Of a DNA stretch of 64,000 nt, positions 50,380-59,836 are shown piece by piece. A program made the translations under genes and the position numbers. Location: assembly GCA_031315865.1 (NCBI GenBank), contig JALDRJ010000002.1, forward strand, positions 2,702,001-2,766,000, read 5' to 3'. Origin of the DNA: Nitrospirales bacterium. Its GTDB lineage: Bacteria; Nitrospirota; Nitrospiria; Nitrospirales; UBA8639. The notes beneath the pieces are model-generated. The model saw only the letters and a list, made by a program, of their open reading frames with translations, searched no databases and had not been told where the DNA came from. Each line of letters starts with the position of its first letter. Within the stretch, counting starts at the first letter, position 1.

Positions 50380-50993
50380 GTAGAACAATGTTGCCGCGTT
50401 TCCTGATTGTCCCGTGGTGGATGGTCTTTGTCGTGCTTGGGGCGACAGCGGTCGTATCGGTCTCGTACTCCGAAGGCGAAGAACCTCAAATTGCGGAGAA
50501 AACTTCTCAAGAAAAACAAGATGTTGAGGTTCATGAGCCAGATACTGCGATGACTGAGGAGGGATCGCTCATTCAACAATTACAACATCGGCTCAAAGAA
50601 TTAGATGAGCGGGAACAACGTTTGCAGCAAAAACAACAACGTATCGAAGGGTTACAACGTGATGTAGAAGACTTAGCTGCACGACAGGCCAAAGAAGCCG
50701 AACGTTTGCAGAAGAAAGCAGCCGAACTTGAGTCCAAGCGTCAGGGCAAAAAAAAGGATGATCCTTCCTTGAGACATTTGGTGAAAGTGTATGGCGCGAT
50801 GGACCCTGAAGAAGCGGCTTTGAGGATAGAAAAGATGGATGAGCATCTGGCATTGGAAATACTGTCAGGCATTAAAGATAAGAAGGCTGCCGTGATACTG
50901 GCAGGGGTTAATCCCCAAAAGGCTGCGTCGCTTTCCCAGGGATTGCGTCGGTTTAACGCCATACCGAAAGAGTCGAGTCAGAAACAACGATAA
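50364..50993 (+). CDS. MotE-like flagellar protein (MgtE-N-like C-terminal domain)
   Basis: A 209-residue protein in the place where MotE/YlxF-like proteins occur, between fliJ and fliK. A membrane helix (IVPWWMVFVVLGATAVVSVS, about residues 14-33) is followed by a periplasmic coiled coil (residues 68-130, HRLKELDEREQRLQQKQQRI) and an MgtE-N-like helical domain (HLVKVYGAMDPEEAALRIEK). MotE in other bacteria chaperones the stator MotC. I use ATG 50364, inside the last 93-bp repeat. The frame is open to ATG 49716, which has its own GAGGAA site, so a 425-residue form with five 31-residue repeats before the membrane helix is possible. Confidence 0.78.
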   Translation: MQNSPSRTMLPRFLIVPWWMVFVVLGATAVVSVSYSEGEEPQIAEKTSQEKQDVEVHEPDTAMTEEGSLIQQLQHRLKELDEREQRLQQKQQRIEGLQRDVEDLAARQAKEAERLQKKAAELESKRQGKKKDDPSLRHLVKVYGAMDPEEAALRIEKMDEHLALEILSGIKDKKAAVILAGVNPQKAASLSQGLRRFNAIPKESSQKQR

Positions 50994-51030
50994 GGACGAA
51001 AACAAGAACGCGTACCGCCGTGTGTGTATA

Positions 51031-52470
51031 ATGGACAGTTTTCTTTTTCCTCTCATTCCCAACGAACCGAATATCGCGCCAAATACGGTGAAGACCGGTC
51101 CTAAGCCGTCTGGTACGAGTTCCGCATTGGATACAACCTATGAGGGTACGTTTCTTGATGTGTTAGGAGGATCTCAATCTGCCATCGACCAGAGCGCCAT
51201 ACTGTCCTCTGATTTCGATGGAGACAGCTTGCTGCAATTTACCGCATCCACGAATCAAGAGAATCTGGAGGACCCGCTTCTGCCGGTTTCATCTTTGGGT
51301 GATGGGGCTGAAGTCGTTCTGAGACAGGTCGATGCGGGATTCACAAACCAGGTTCTTGTACACATTCCAGTCAATGTGAATCCATCGCAGGATTTGCCTA
51401 TTGACGTGACGCGAGCCGATCTGGGAGCGCAGCCTCCAAGTCGTATTCCTCAGTCTGTGCCGGTAACTCAGACTCCTCTCCTGACTATCGGTGATGAACC
51501 GAATGCATCTCTCCCTCCACAAGTATCCCGAGGGACAACGGAGGCGGGAACGCTTTCGCCGAGCACGGCATTGCTCCATTCATTGAATGAGGAGCCGGAA
51601 AGTGTGGCACGGCGCATCATCGCTTCTCCCTCTGAGCAATCTGGAAAGAATCAAGAATCCCGGGTACAACCTTTATTGAATCAGCCCGTTTCTCCGGCTG
51701 CTCACACGCTGTCGTTCATAGCGCCTGCGGGCTCGCCGTCGCCGGGAATCGATACAAATGCGCAACAGGTTCATGCTCAATTCGACGTGTCTTCCCAACT
51801 CAAATCGGATGTCAGCGCACACTTCCTTCAAAGCGGACTTTCTCAAGCGCGCGATGACCTATCCTTGCCTTTATCCCGGATTGATGGTGATGGAAAGAGC
51901 TCAGCCAGTCTTGGGATCTCAACGGGTGGAGAGTCGGGCGTCGGAAATGGAAGCAGTGGTCTTACGTTTGGAAGTCAATCCGGTCAGACTCACGGACAAT
52001 TATTGGATGCTTCACCACATACTTTGAACGCGACGGGGCATGCTCATACCAGCGTGAGAGCGGGAAATTTTGACGAGCGCCTGAATCTGATCAATGCATC
52101 GGTGCCTCATCGATTGCAAATAGACGTTCAGCTATCTGAGACGTCTCGCGTACAGGTGGATGTGGGTGTTCAGCAACGACAAGTGTTCGCAGGCGTGCTG
52201 ATGGATAATCCTGTGTTACGAAATTTGGCCATTCAAAATGTCCAGGACTTGGATCAGCAGTTGGGGCAGGCAGACATGGATCTGGAAGAATTTGACGTCC
52301 ATGATGAGAATGAATATTTAAAAGGAGCCACTGATGATCATGGTTTCGCTCAAGGAGGAGCCTCTCAAAGGGCGAGACACGCCTCCGGGCATGAACATCT
52401 CACGGCCCCGCTATCTGAACGCTCTCAAGGCAGGCTTGGGCATGAACGGGGTTGGCATGTGGTGGCCTGA
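51031..52470 (+). CDS. fliK: flagellar hook-length control protein FliK
   Basis: Molecular ruler that is exported during hook growth and switches export to late substrates. The 479-residue protein has a long Ser/Gln/Pro-rich variable part (about residues 1-350) and a C-terminal hook-length domain (RLQIDVQLSETSRVQVDVGV, RQVFAGVLMDNPVLRNLAIQ). The poorly conserved N-terminal part is normal for FliK. ATG 51031 is preferred to GTG 51022. It lies 37 bases after motE and before flgD. Confidence 0.85.
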   Translation: MDSFLFPLIPNEPNIAPNTVKTGPKPSGTSSALDTTYEGTFLDVLGGSQSAIDQSAILSSDFDGDSLLQFTASTNQENLEDPLLPVSSLGDGAEVVLRQVDAGFTNQVLVHIPVNVNPSQDLPIDVTRADLGAQPPSRIPQSVPVTQTPLLTIGDEPNASLPPQVSRGTTEAGTLSPSTALLHSLNEEPESVARRIIASPSEQSGKNQESRVQPLLNQPVSPAAHTLSFIAPAGSPSPGIDTNAQQVHAQFDVSSQLKSDVSAHFLQSGLSQARDDLSLPLSRIDGDGKSSASLGISTGGESGVGNGSSGLTFGSQSGQTHGQLLDASPHTLNATGHAHTSVRAGNFDERLNLINASVPHRLQIDVQLSETSRVQVDVGVQQRQVFAGVLMDNPVLRNLAIQNVQDLDQQLGQADMDLEEFDVHDENEYLKGATDDHGFAQGGASQRARHASGHEHLTAPLSERSQGRLGHERGWHVVA

Positions 52471-52528
52471 CGTGACGAACAATCTCTTCAATATGTGAGT
52501 GTGCGTAGCTAACAAGGGAGTAGGAGAA

Positions 52529-53203
52529 ATGGATGCAGTGACCTCATTGTTTGAGACGACGCCCCCTCCAGTCAATAATATTACGTCGGCCAATGTTCAG
52601 GAACTGGGGCGAGATGTGTTTCTCAGACTGCTCGTCACACAATTGGAAAGCCAAGACCCGACAAATCCAGTTCAGAATGAAGATTTTATCGCTCAATTGG
52701 CGCAGTTCACCTCATTAGAGCAAACGACGAACATCAATGAAAACCTGGAAAGTCTGATCGGGCAAAATGATCAACAGGCAAAGCTCGATTTGGTGAATTT
52801 GATCGGAAGAGAAGTCAGTGCTCAAGGCAATGTTATCCCCCTGAAGGACACGGGGGACGTTTCGCTCGCCTATGTGCTGGAGGAAACTGCCGCGAACGTG
52901 GGGATTGATGTAGTCAATGAAAACGGAACCGTGGTTCGAAGGTTCAGTAATCTCGGCGTGCAGGAGGCTGGCCCACACAATATCGTGTGGAACGGAGAAG
53001 ATCAGAATGGAGATCGAGTCGATGCGGGTGTGTATAGTTTTCTACCCACGGCCGTGAATCGGGATGGCGGCCCGGTGGTCGCCAGAACATACATGCGTGA
53101 CATCGTAAAAAGCGTGATGATTAGCGAGGAGCAGCCGCTGGTCACTTTGGAGAGCGGGAAAACTCTCCAACCAAATGAAATACTGTCGGTCCAAGCTTTG
53201 TAA
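52529..53203 (+). CDS. flgD: flagellar hook-assembly (cap) protein FlgD
   Basis: Scaffold that caps the growing hook. In 224 residues, FLRLLVTQLESQDPTNPVQN and EDFIAQLAQFTSLEQT form the conserved N-terminal region, followed by a FlgD Ig/tudor-like domain (NENGTVVRRFSNLGVQEAGPHNIVWNGED, of which the NIVWNGEDQNGDRVDAGVYS core is typical). GGAG lies before ATG 52529; the frame is open to 52499. It precedes flgE by 53 bases. Confidence 0.94.
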   Translation: MDAVTSLFETTPPPVNNITSANVQELGRDVFLRLLVTQLESQDPTNPVQNEDFIAQLAQFTSLEQTTNINENLESLIGQNDQQAKLDLVNLIGREVSAQGNVIPLKDTGDVSLAYVLEETAANVGIDVVNENGTVVRRFSNLGVQEAGPHNIVWNGEDQNGDRVDAGVYSFLPTAVNRDGGPVVARTYMRDIVKSVMISEEQPLVTLESGKTLQPNEILSVQAL

Positions 53204-53256
53204 TTGATGTTCATCGTTGATAAGGCATTTTTCAGCCGTAGGAGGAATGAAAGAAT

Positions 53257-54591
53257 ATGGGTATTACCTCTGCATTTTTTACAGCCACTAGCGGGATTAA
53301 TGCGACAAGTCGCGCACTGAGCGAGATCGGCAATAACATCGCGAATGCGCAAACGACTGGGTATAAAACCCGGACCATTACATTTGGTGATCTCTTTGGA
53401 GCTTCCATAGGCGGGGGAGGGACGACGAATGCTCTCGTCGAAGGTCGAGGCGTTCGTGTGCTGGGCATCGATCCGAGCTTTAGTCAAGGATCGTTGCAGA
53501 CAACGTCCAACGCCTTGGACCTGGCAGTCGACGGAGATGGGTTTTTTCAAGTCGTCGATCCGAATGGAGACAATTTCTACACTCGAGCAGGACAGTTTGG
53601 GACTGATGCTTCGGGCAATATCACCAATCCGGCAGGACTGAAGTTGCAAGGATACCAAGCGGATGCGAATGGCGTGATCACCGGGACAATCGGCGATTTA
53701 GTCCTCACGACGACTCAACAAGTGGGCACTGTCACTTCTGTCGTTGACATGTCGGGCAATCTTAACGCTGGAGAAACGGCCACGACATTCGATATTGACG
53801 ACCCGTTGACGACTTCGTCATTCAGCACAGGATTTCAGTTGTATGACTCCCTCGGATTTGGACATGGAGTGACGATGTACTTTACGAAAACCGCGAACAA
53901 TGCGTGGCAATACAATATTGTAGGAAATGCCTCGGAGTTCACCGTGGTGGCAGGCTCCACGTCCTCGGACGGCAATAGTGATTTGATCGCGACGGGGTCA
54001 CTGGGCTTTACCAGTGGCGGTCTGCTCGATACGGAAAGTGCCGTGACCTATTACAATTCCGGAACCCCGACGGGCATTACATTTACGAATGGGGCCGCGG
54101 ATATACTCTCCGCTAACTTGACCTTTGACTTCGGCACCAGCGTCACGACGGACAGCGGCCCAGGGACCGATGGAATGTTGCAGCAGGGCGGGTCTTCTGT
54201 GATTCTTACGCAGTCGCAAAACGGTTTCGCGAATGGGACGTTAGCTGGAACTTCGATCGGAGAAGACGGCACCATCTCGGGCCGATTTTCGAATGGAACG
54301 ACGAGAAACCTTGGACAGGTCTTGCTCACGAGGTTTAGTAATCCTGACGGATTGCAGCCCATCGGACGGAACCTGTTTATCCAAAGTGCCGACTCAGGGG
54401 ATCCATTAGATGGGAGCCCAGGGACTGGGGGATTTGGGAAAATCTTCGCAAACACCTTAGAAGCTTCGAATGTCGATCTTGGAGACGAGCTCGTCAACAT
54501 GATTACTATGCAGCGTGGATTTCAAGCCAACGCTCGAATCATCACGACGACCGACACCCTTCTGGGCGAACTGGTGAATCTGTCGAGGTAA
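53257..54591 (+). CDS. flgE: flagellar hook protein FlgE
   Basis: Main subunit of the hook. The 444 residues show SGINATSRALSEIGNNIANA with TTGYKTRTITFGDLF at the N-terminus, ALDLAVDGDGFFQVVDPNG, and the C-terminal helix EASNVDLGDELVNMITMQRG then FQANARIITTTDTLLGELVN. The middle is a Gly/Thr/Ser-rich exposed domain. AGGAGG lies 11 bases before ATG 53257. A terminator follows 42 bases after the stop. Confidence 0.96.
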   Translation: MGITSAFFTATSGINATSRALSEIGNNIANAQTTGYKTRTITFGDLFGASIGGGGTTNALVEGRGVRVLGIDPSFSQGSLQTTSNALDLAVDGDGFFQVVDPNGDNFYTRAGQFGTDASGNITNPAGLKLQGYQADANGVITGTIGDLVLTTTQQVGTVTSVVDMSGNLNAGETATTFDIDDPLTTSSFSTGFQLYDSLGFGHGVTMYFTKTANNAWQYNIVGNASEFTVVAGSTSSDGNSDLIATGSLGFTSGGLLDTESAVTYYNSGTPTGITFTNGAADILSANLTFDFGTSVTTDSGPGTDGMLQQGGSSVILTQSQNGFANGTLAGTSIGEDGTISGRFSNGTTRNLGQVLLTRFSNPDGLQPIGRNLFIQSADSGDPLDGSPGTGGFGKIFANTLEASNVDLGDELVNMITMQRGFQANARIITTTDTLLGELVNLSR

Positions 54592-54633
54592 TCGCCGTCA
54601 ACAGCAGATATACACGGCAATCCAACGAACGTG

Positions 54634-54668
54634 AGAGGGGAACGGGCAGACCGATTCCCCTCTTTTGT
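54634..54668 (+). terminator. intrinsic terminator after flgE
   Basis: AGAGGGGAA (54634-54642) and TTCCCCTCT (54655-54663) pair perfectly over nine positions around a 12-base loop, and TTTT follows at once. This closes the flgB-flgE transcript. Confidence 0.85.
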
Positions 54669-55215
54669 TTTCTTCCCTGAGTTCTTTGTTATAATCAGCA
54701 GTACTTACCTCGATTGGTGTTGGTCTCGTCTTTTTGTCTTCCTTTTTTCACTGTTTTCAATCGCATTATCCTTTTGTTTCACGAGATACGTTATCTTATC
54801 GCCCCGACCATGGTGGTCGCCAATGTTAAGCCTCTGTTCTTGGCCTGATCCGTCGCGGATGGTCAGGGAATTTGATTGTCCCTCATTGACTGAAACTTGT
54901 CGCGTTCATCTCTTGAAAAAGCATAAGCACGCGTCAAAATTTGCGACGAGCTGCTGGCGCTTTTGACAGGAGCACGCTGAGAAGGTGGGCAAAAAATGAC
55001 TCTCACAGAATTTCTATGTGTCCTACGTAATGCTCGATGAACCGTCTCCCCCCGAAGCGACTGTGAAATAACGGTTATTTTGATGTTTGCTGGAGAGGAA
55101 TCTTGAGGCTCAGGCAGGCAAAAGTTGCCCATAAAAAATATGGCCATGGCATGAACGTTGCTCGCTTACATTCCAAGGAAGTCGCCAAATTGGAAACCGT
55201 GAAAGAGGGCAAGCT
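54669..55215. other. long intergenic region between flgE and fliL
   Basis: About 547 bases with a T-rich first third. Two overlapping open frames, one plus-strand to 54966 and one minus-strand from 55147, are low-complexity or lack start signals, and neither resembles flbD, motA or motB, which often occupy this place. I found no clear sigma-54 or sigma-28 promoter for fliL. Confidence 0.55.
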
Positions 55216-55722
55216 ATGGCTGAAGAAGAGAAAAAAGAAGAGGCCGATGTTGGAGGAGGATCGAGCAAGAAACTTATCTTGATGATTGTCTTGGCAGTGG
55301 CGATTTTAGGTGGTGGCGGTGCCGCCGCTTGGCTGATGCTGGGATCAGGTGGAGGAGAAGAGTCCCACGCCACACAGCAATCACATGATGAGGAGGCAGC
55401 AGACGGCCATGCTGCTGAACCAGGACCGATCGTTGAGTTAGACGGTTTCGTCCTCAATTTGGCGGATCGTGAAGAATTGCGTTACTTGAAGATGACGATC
55501 AAGCTTGAATTAGACCGGCCGGAAGAAAAAACGGATTTTCCGAGCAAAGTTCCCGCGATCAGAGACTCTCTGCTGGTGCTGCTCTCGAGCAAAGAATCTC
55601 ACATGCTTCGCACGACGAATGGAAAGCGTCGTGTCCGGGAAGAGATCTTGGAACGCGTGAACGGTATCATGAAAAAAGGCAAAATCGCGAATGTGTTCTT
55701 TACAGACTTCGTGATTCAATAA
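55216..55722 (+). CDS. fliL: flagellar basal-body associated protein FliL
   Basis: Inner-membrane protein that surrounds the stator. The 168 residues have a charged N-terminus, one membrane helix (LILMIVLAVAILGGGGAAAWL, about residues 20-40, quoted in part), an acidic linker, and the FliL domain (VELDGFVLNLADREELRYLK, IRDSLLVLLSSKESHML, GKIANVFFTDFVIQ at the C-terminus). It opens the second flagellar block. Confidence 0.93.
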   Translation: MAEEEKKEEADVGGGSSKKLILMIVLAVAILGGGGAAAWLMLGSGGGEESHATQQSHDEEAADGHAAEPGPIVELDGFVLNLADREELRYLKMTIKLELDRPEEKTDFPSKVPAIRDSLLVLLSSKESHMLRTTNGKRRVREEILERVNGIMKKGKIANVFFTDFVIQ

Positions 55723-55819
55723 TACATCACGGAATGTCAGTGGTGAGTCATGCATATCGAACATAGATGGCTTTTTCTCTAACCAAGAATTGATATCTTT
55801 ACTTTTGCTTCGAAATTAA

Positions 55820-56803
55820 ATGGAAAAAATTCTCTCACAAGATGAAGTCGATGCGCTCCTGCGCGGGGTTTCTGGCGGAGATGTCGAAGAAGCCCCTCCT
55901 GAGGTCGAAGAACCGACAGACGGCCCTGTCCCGTATGATCTTGGCAATCAAGAGTGGATTGTTCGCGGGCGCATGCCCACGCTTGATGTCATTCATCAGC
56001 AATTTTCACGGCTCTTCCGTATCTCCTTGGGGGAAGTTCTTCGGAAGACGATCGAAGTTACGGTCACGAATCAATCGGTGCTCAAATTCAGCGAGTTTAC
56101 TCGCCGCTTGCCGGTGCCGGCCTACCTGCAAATCATTTCTCTGGAGCCGCTTCGTGGATACGCGATGGTCGCAACCGACGCGGCAACCGTCTATCTGCTC
56201 GTCGACCACTTTTTTGGAGGGATGGGGCAAACTCATGTCAAGCCTGAAGGCCAGGATTTTACGCTGATCGAACAGCGTATTATGCGAAAGGTCATGCTCA
56301 TGGGGTTGGCCAACCTTGAGAAAGCGTGGGAACCGGTCCATAAGGTGATGATTAAAGCCGTTCGTGCAGAAATGAACCCGCAATTGGCTTCGATTGTGTT
56401 GCCATCCGACATCGTCATCGTGATCACCATCGGGATCGAATTGGGTGATGCGGTTGGAGATCTGCATTTGTGTATACCCTATGCGATGCTTGAGCCACTA
56501 CGCGAGCGTCTTCAAGTCAGCTTCCAGAGCGATTTTTATGAAGTCGATCAAGGCTGGGTTCGTCGATTTTCCGACCGGATTCGCGAAACCTCCGTCACGA
56601 TGTCGGTTCATCTTGGTTCGACGAGAATTTCTGTAGAGGACCTGATGAATTTTTCGGCGGGAGACGTCATCGTTCTGGAACAGGCGACGGATACCCCTCT
56701 CGTGGCGACGATAGAAGGCGTTCCCAAATTTTATGGTTATCCTGGTGTCACGAAGGCTTCTCAATCCTTTCAAATCGAGTCCATGATTACGACCAAAGAT
56801 TGA
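55820..56803 (+). CDS. fliM: flagellar motor switch protein FliM
   Basis: C-ring protein that binds CheY-P and, with FliG and FliN, sets rotation. The 327 residues start with the CheY-binding motif LSQDEVDALLRG, then the CheC-like middle domain (LGEVLRKTIEVTVTNQSVLK, LLVDHFFGGMGQT) and a C-terminal SpoA domain (ISVEDLMNFSAGDVIVLEQA). ATG 55820 lacks a clear Shine-Dalgarno sequence. fliN follows after 97 bases. Confidence 0.96.
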   Translation: MEKILSQDEVDALLRGVSGGDVEEAPPEVEEPTDGPVPYDLGNQEWIVRGRMPTLDVIHQQFSRLFRISLGEVLRKTIEVTVTNQSVLKFSEFTRRLPVPAYLQIISLEPLRGYAMVATDAATVYLLVDHFFGGMGQTHVKPEGQDFTLIEQRIMRKVMLMGLANLEKAWEPVHKVMIKAVRAEMNPQLASIVLPSDIVIVITIGIELGDAVGDLHLCIPYAMLEPLRERLQVSFQSDFYEVDQGWVRRFSDRIRETSVTMSVHLGSTRISVEDLMNFSAGDVIVLEQATDTPLVATIEGVPKFYGYPGVTKASQSFQIESMITTKD

Positions 56804-56900
56804 AGAGGAGAGTAGATGAATCAGGAATTCCGACAGGGTGAAAGACCGGACAATCAAGGCAGATCGCTGGCTGAACATTCTTTGAAAAGGAAACAATGGC

Positions 56901-57326
56901 ATGAGTGAAGAACCCGATGATTCATTTGACCCGGAGATGGACGCTGAAGCGGAAATGGCCAAAGCCATGGCGGAAGCTGAGGCGACTCAAGCCGTGCAGC
57001 CGGTCAACGCGGCTCAACCACCAGCAACCACGAGCCTGCCAGCCACGAGTCGCGAAGAATTCAATGATGCCAATCTGGATCGTATCCTAGATATTCCCCT
57101 GATGATTTCCGCGCAGCTGGGGAGCGCGCGAATGTTAATCAAAGAGTTGCTCCAATTAGGACCAGGTTCTGTGGTTGAGTTGGATAAATTGGCGGGAGAG
57201 CCGTTAGAGGTGTTGGTGAACGAGAAACTGGTGGCGCGCGGGGAAGTGGTCATGGTGAATGAAAAATTCGGCATACGGCTCACCGATGTCGTCAGTCAAA
57301 CGGAACGTGTCAATCATCTTTCCTGA
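56901..57326 (+). CDS. fliN: flagellar motor switch protein FliN
   Basis: C-ring subunit below FliM. The 141 residues have an acidic, Ala-rich first half and a SpoA domain (NLDRILDIPLMISAQLGSAR, LDKLAGEPLEVLVNEKLVAR, VVMVNEKFGIRLTDVVSQTE). AAGGAA lies close upstream. The next gene, fliO, is 90 bases away. Confidence 0.95.
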   Translation: MSEEPDDSFDPEMDAEAEMAKAMAEAEATQAVQPVNAAQPPATTSLPATSREEFNDANLDRILDIPLMISAQLGSARMLIKELLQLGPGSVVELDKLAGEPLEVLVNEKLVARGEVVMVNEKFGIRLTDVVSQTERVNHLS

Positions 57327-57415
57327 GCGAGAACGCCTTGCGTGAAACGCGTCAGTCATGTCAAACCGGTCGTGACGGAGCTATGCGTGACAACCAACGA
57401 ACCGTGAGCTGATTC

Positions 57416-57835
57416 ATGGATTTTGCGGATCAAGCCTTGAAAATGGCCGGAGCGTTAGCGGTAGTCGTGACGGCGCTCTTGAGCGGCACGTATCTCGTGA
57501 AGCGGTTTCTTGGGGACTCTTGCATGAGTTTTGGGAAAACCATGGTGCGACTGTTAGGGGGATTACGGTTGGGTCAGGGCAAGTCCATCATGCTGGTTGA
57601 AGTCGCGGGAGAAGTCCTGGTCCTTGGGGCAACGGCTCGAGATCTTACTCTCCTGACTCGCGTCACCGAGGCATCGCGAGTGGAGAAACTTCGTTCGCAT
57701 GCTACCCGTTCCATCGGGGCGTTTGACCTGTTGTACGCGGGACGATGGGGACGCTCGACGAACGAGACTCCTGGAATACAGGAAAACCATGAGCCCGCCA
57801 ACGTGAATCTTTCGACGCCATCAAACATTGCATGA
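57416..57835 (+). CDS. fliO: flagellar biosynthetic protein FliO
   Basis: Small inner-membrane factor that helps FliP assembly in the export gate. In 139 residues, a membrane helix (ALAVVVTALLSGTYLVKRFL, about residues 13-32) is followed by a cytoplasmic FliO domain (VRLLGGLRLGQGKSIMLVEV, VLVLGATARDLTLLTRV). Sequence conservation in FliO is low, but place between fliN and fliP is diagnostic. Its 3' end is very close to fliP. Confidence 0.9.
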   Translation: MDFADQALKMAGALAVVVTALLSGTYLVKRFLGDSCMSFGKTMVRLLGGLRLGQGKSIMLVEVAGEVLVLGATARDLTLLTRVTEASRVEKLRSHATRSIGAFDLLYAGRWGRSTNETPGIQENHEPANVNLSTPSNIA

Positions 57836-57842
57836 GTCATCG

Positions 57843-58646
57843 ATGAACACCATGAACAGCCCGCGCTCTCTTCTTAGACGCCCGATTCGCTGGAACCCGT
57901 ATCCTATCGTCTTGGTGAGTTGTATCCTTGGGTTCTGGTTGGGGGTTCCAACTACCTACGCACAAGGTACGCAAGATCCATTGTTGACGTTTCAATTGTC
58001 TGGAGGGGAAGGAACTGAGCCTTGGACGATCGGTATCAAGATCCTGGTGCTCCTTACCGTCTTGTCGCTGGCTCCGGCTCTGTTGACGCTTTTAACCTCA
58101 TTCACCAGACTCGTGATCGTGCTCGGCTTGTTGCGGCAAGCCATGGGCACCATGCATGCCCCTCCCAATCAAGTGGTGATTGGAATGGCTTTGTTCATGA
58201 CCCTGTTCATCATGATGCCGGTTTGGGAGGAAATCCGGGTTGAGGCGATCAATCCCTATCTTGAGCAGCGAGTGGAGCAAGATGTCGCCATGGAGCGGGC
58301 GATTACGCCAATACGAGAATTTATGTTACGGCAGGTTCGTGAAAAGGACTTGACTCTCTTCGTTGAGATGGCTGGCTTGAAAGATCTCCGGAGTTCTGAA
58401 GATGTGCCGCTCCATGTCCTGATTCCCGCATTTGTCACGAGTGAACTGCGGACGGCTTTTCAGATCGGGTTTCTCATCTACGTCCCATTTTTAGTCATTG
58501 ACATGATCGTCGCAAGCATTCTGATGTCTATGGGCATGATGCTGCTCCCGCCAATTATGATCTCTCTTCCTTTTAAGCTCGTGTTATTTGTATTGGCCGA
58601 TGGATGGTTTTTGATCGTGGGTTCTCTCATGAAAAGCTTTCAGTAA
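57843..58646 (+). CDS. fliP: flagellar biosynthetic protein FliP
   Basis: Core of the export gate. The 267-residue protein has a cleavable signal peptide (PIVLVSCILGFWLGVPTTYA) and about four membrane helices; hallmarks are LLTSFTRLVIVLGLLRQAMG, PPNQVVIGMALFMTLFIMMP and DMIVASILMSMGMMLLPPIM. ATG 57843 is chosen; TTG 57828 overlaps the fliO end. Confidence 0.96.
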   Translation: MNTMNSPRSLLRRPIRWNPYPIVLVSCILGFWLGVPTTYAQGTQDPLLTFQLSGGEGTEPWTIGIKILVLLTVLSLAPALLTLLTSFTRLVIVLGLLRQAMGTMHAPPNQVVIGMALFMTLFIMMPVWEEIRVEAINPYLEQRVEQDVAMERAITPIREFMLRQVREKDLTLFVEMAGLKDLRSSEDVPLHVLIPAFVTSELRTAFQIGFLIYVPFLVIDMIVASILMSMGMMLLPPIMISLPFKLVLFVLADGWFLIVGSLMKSFQ

Positions 58647-58752
58647 AGGCGTGAGATGAAAGACGGCACACGTCAGAAGCGTCAGGGAAGGCCCGTTTTG
58701 ACACCTGGCGTGTTCGGTTTTCCATCCGAGGTTTCACGGATCATGAGCTGTT

Positions 58753-59022
58753 ATGACACCTGAAGGCGTCTTAGATATCGGGACCTCGGCGATTCAAACG
58801 ATTTTACTCGTTGCCGGGCCCATGCTGGGCCTCAGCCTGGTCGTCGGGTTGCTGATCAGCGCCTTTCAGGCCATGACGCAAATCAATGAAGCGACACTGA
58901 CATTCGTTCCGAAGATCGTGACGGTATTTCTTGTGATTCTCCTTGGATTTCCATGGATCTTGCAAACCATTCTTGGTTTTATGTTGTCCGTTTGGATGCA
59001 AATCCCTGATATGGCCCGATAG
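58753..59022 (+). CDS. fliQ: flagellar biosynthetic protein FliQ
   Basis: Small export-gate membrane subunit. The 89 residues form two membrane helices (LLVAGPMLGLSLVVGLLISA and KIVTVFLVILLGFPWILQTI) around the conserved FQAMTQINEATLTFVPK loop. It is placed as expected between fliP and fliR. Confidence 0.95.
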   Translation: MTPEGVLDIGTSAIQTILLVAGPMLGLSLVVGLLISAFQAMTQINEATLTFVPKIVTVFLVILLGFPWILQTILGFMLSVWMQIPDMAR

Positions 59023-59050
59023 GGGCGCCTCCTACGTGTGACAGTCGGCC

Positions 59051-59836
59051 ATGTTGAACTTTGAGTTTGCCGTACAGGAGTTATGGAGCTTTATCGTTGT
59101 GCTAGTTCGCACTGCGGCCATTTTATCAGCTATGCCACTCCTCGGAAGCGGGAATGTTCCCCTGCGCATCAAAGTCACGATGGCCGCAGGAATCGCCATA
59201 CTTTTGACGCCGGTCGTTTCGCTTCATTTTGAGCCGAATTGGTTGCAACCGTTTACGTTATTGATGGGACTGATTGCCGAAGTGTTCGTCGGCATCACCC
59301 TCGGACTGGGGACACGTCTGTTGATGGCGGCGGTAGAGTTAGCCGGTCAAATCATGGGGTTTCAGGTGGGATTTGGGTTCGCGCAAGCCGTGGACCCGGC
59401 TACGCAACTGCAAACGCCGGTGTTTGGGCAATTGCTGACGGTGTTTGCCACATTACTGTACTTTCAGGTCAATGGTCATCATTTGATCCTGCTGGCATTG
59501 GGGAGCAGCTTCAAGCTGATTCCGCCCTTTGGGGCAAGCCTCCATGCCCCTCTCCTTGCGGACATTACGCAGTTGATACAGGAAATGATGCACACGGGGC
59601 TTCAGCTAGCGTTACCCGTCATCGCGGTCACATTCGTGATACATCTCACGATGGGCATTTTGGGGAGGCTCGTTCCGCAAATGAATGTCTTGGTCACGAG
59701 TTTTCCCATTACTATTTCTATGGGGCTTTTGGTGTTGGGATTCGGTCTTCCGTTGATGGCGATGATCTTTCAAGAATCCATCATGGGCCTGGAAGCGATC
59801 GTGTGGGATATTTTGAGAGAGTTAGGACGTGGCTGA
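59051..59836 (+). CDS. fliR: flagellar biosynthetic protein FliR
   Basis: Export-gate subunit. In 261 residues six hydrophobic segments can be read, with VRTAAILSAMPLLGSGNVPL, GLIAEVFVGITLGLGTRLLM and GQIMGFQVGFGFAQAVDPAT as family patterns. Its end overlaps the flhB start by eight bases, so the two are probably coupled. A second open frame inside it (59239-59886) is a shadow. Confidence 0.95.
   Translation: MLNFEFAVQELWSFIVVLVRTAAILSAMPLLGSGNVPLRIKVTMAAGIAILLTPVVSLHFEPNWLQPFTLLMGLIAEVFVGITLGLGTRLLMAAVELAGQIMGFQVGFGFAQAVDPATQLQTPVFGQLLTVFATLLYFQVNGHHLILLALGSSFKLIPPFGASLHAPLLADITQLIQEMMHTGLQLALPVIAVTFVIHLTMGILGRLVPQMNVLVTSFPITISMGLLVLGFGLPLMAMIFQESIMGLEAIVWDILRELGRG

Noticed and set aside
54631-55147. 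Open frames in the flgE-fliL gap, considered as decayed flbD or motA
   Set aside because: Low-complexity translation, no FlbD, MotA or MotB motifs found.
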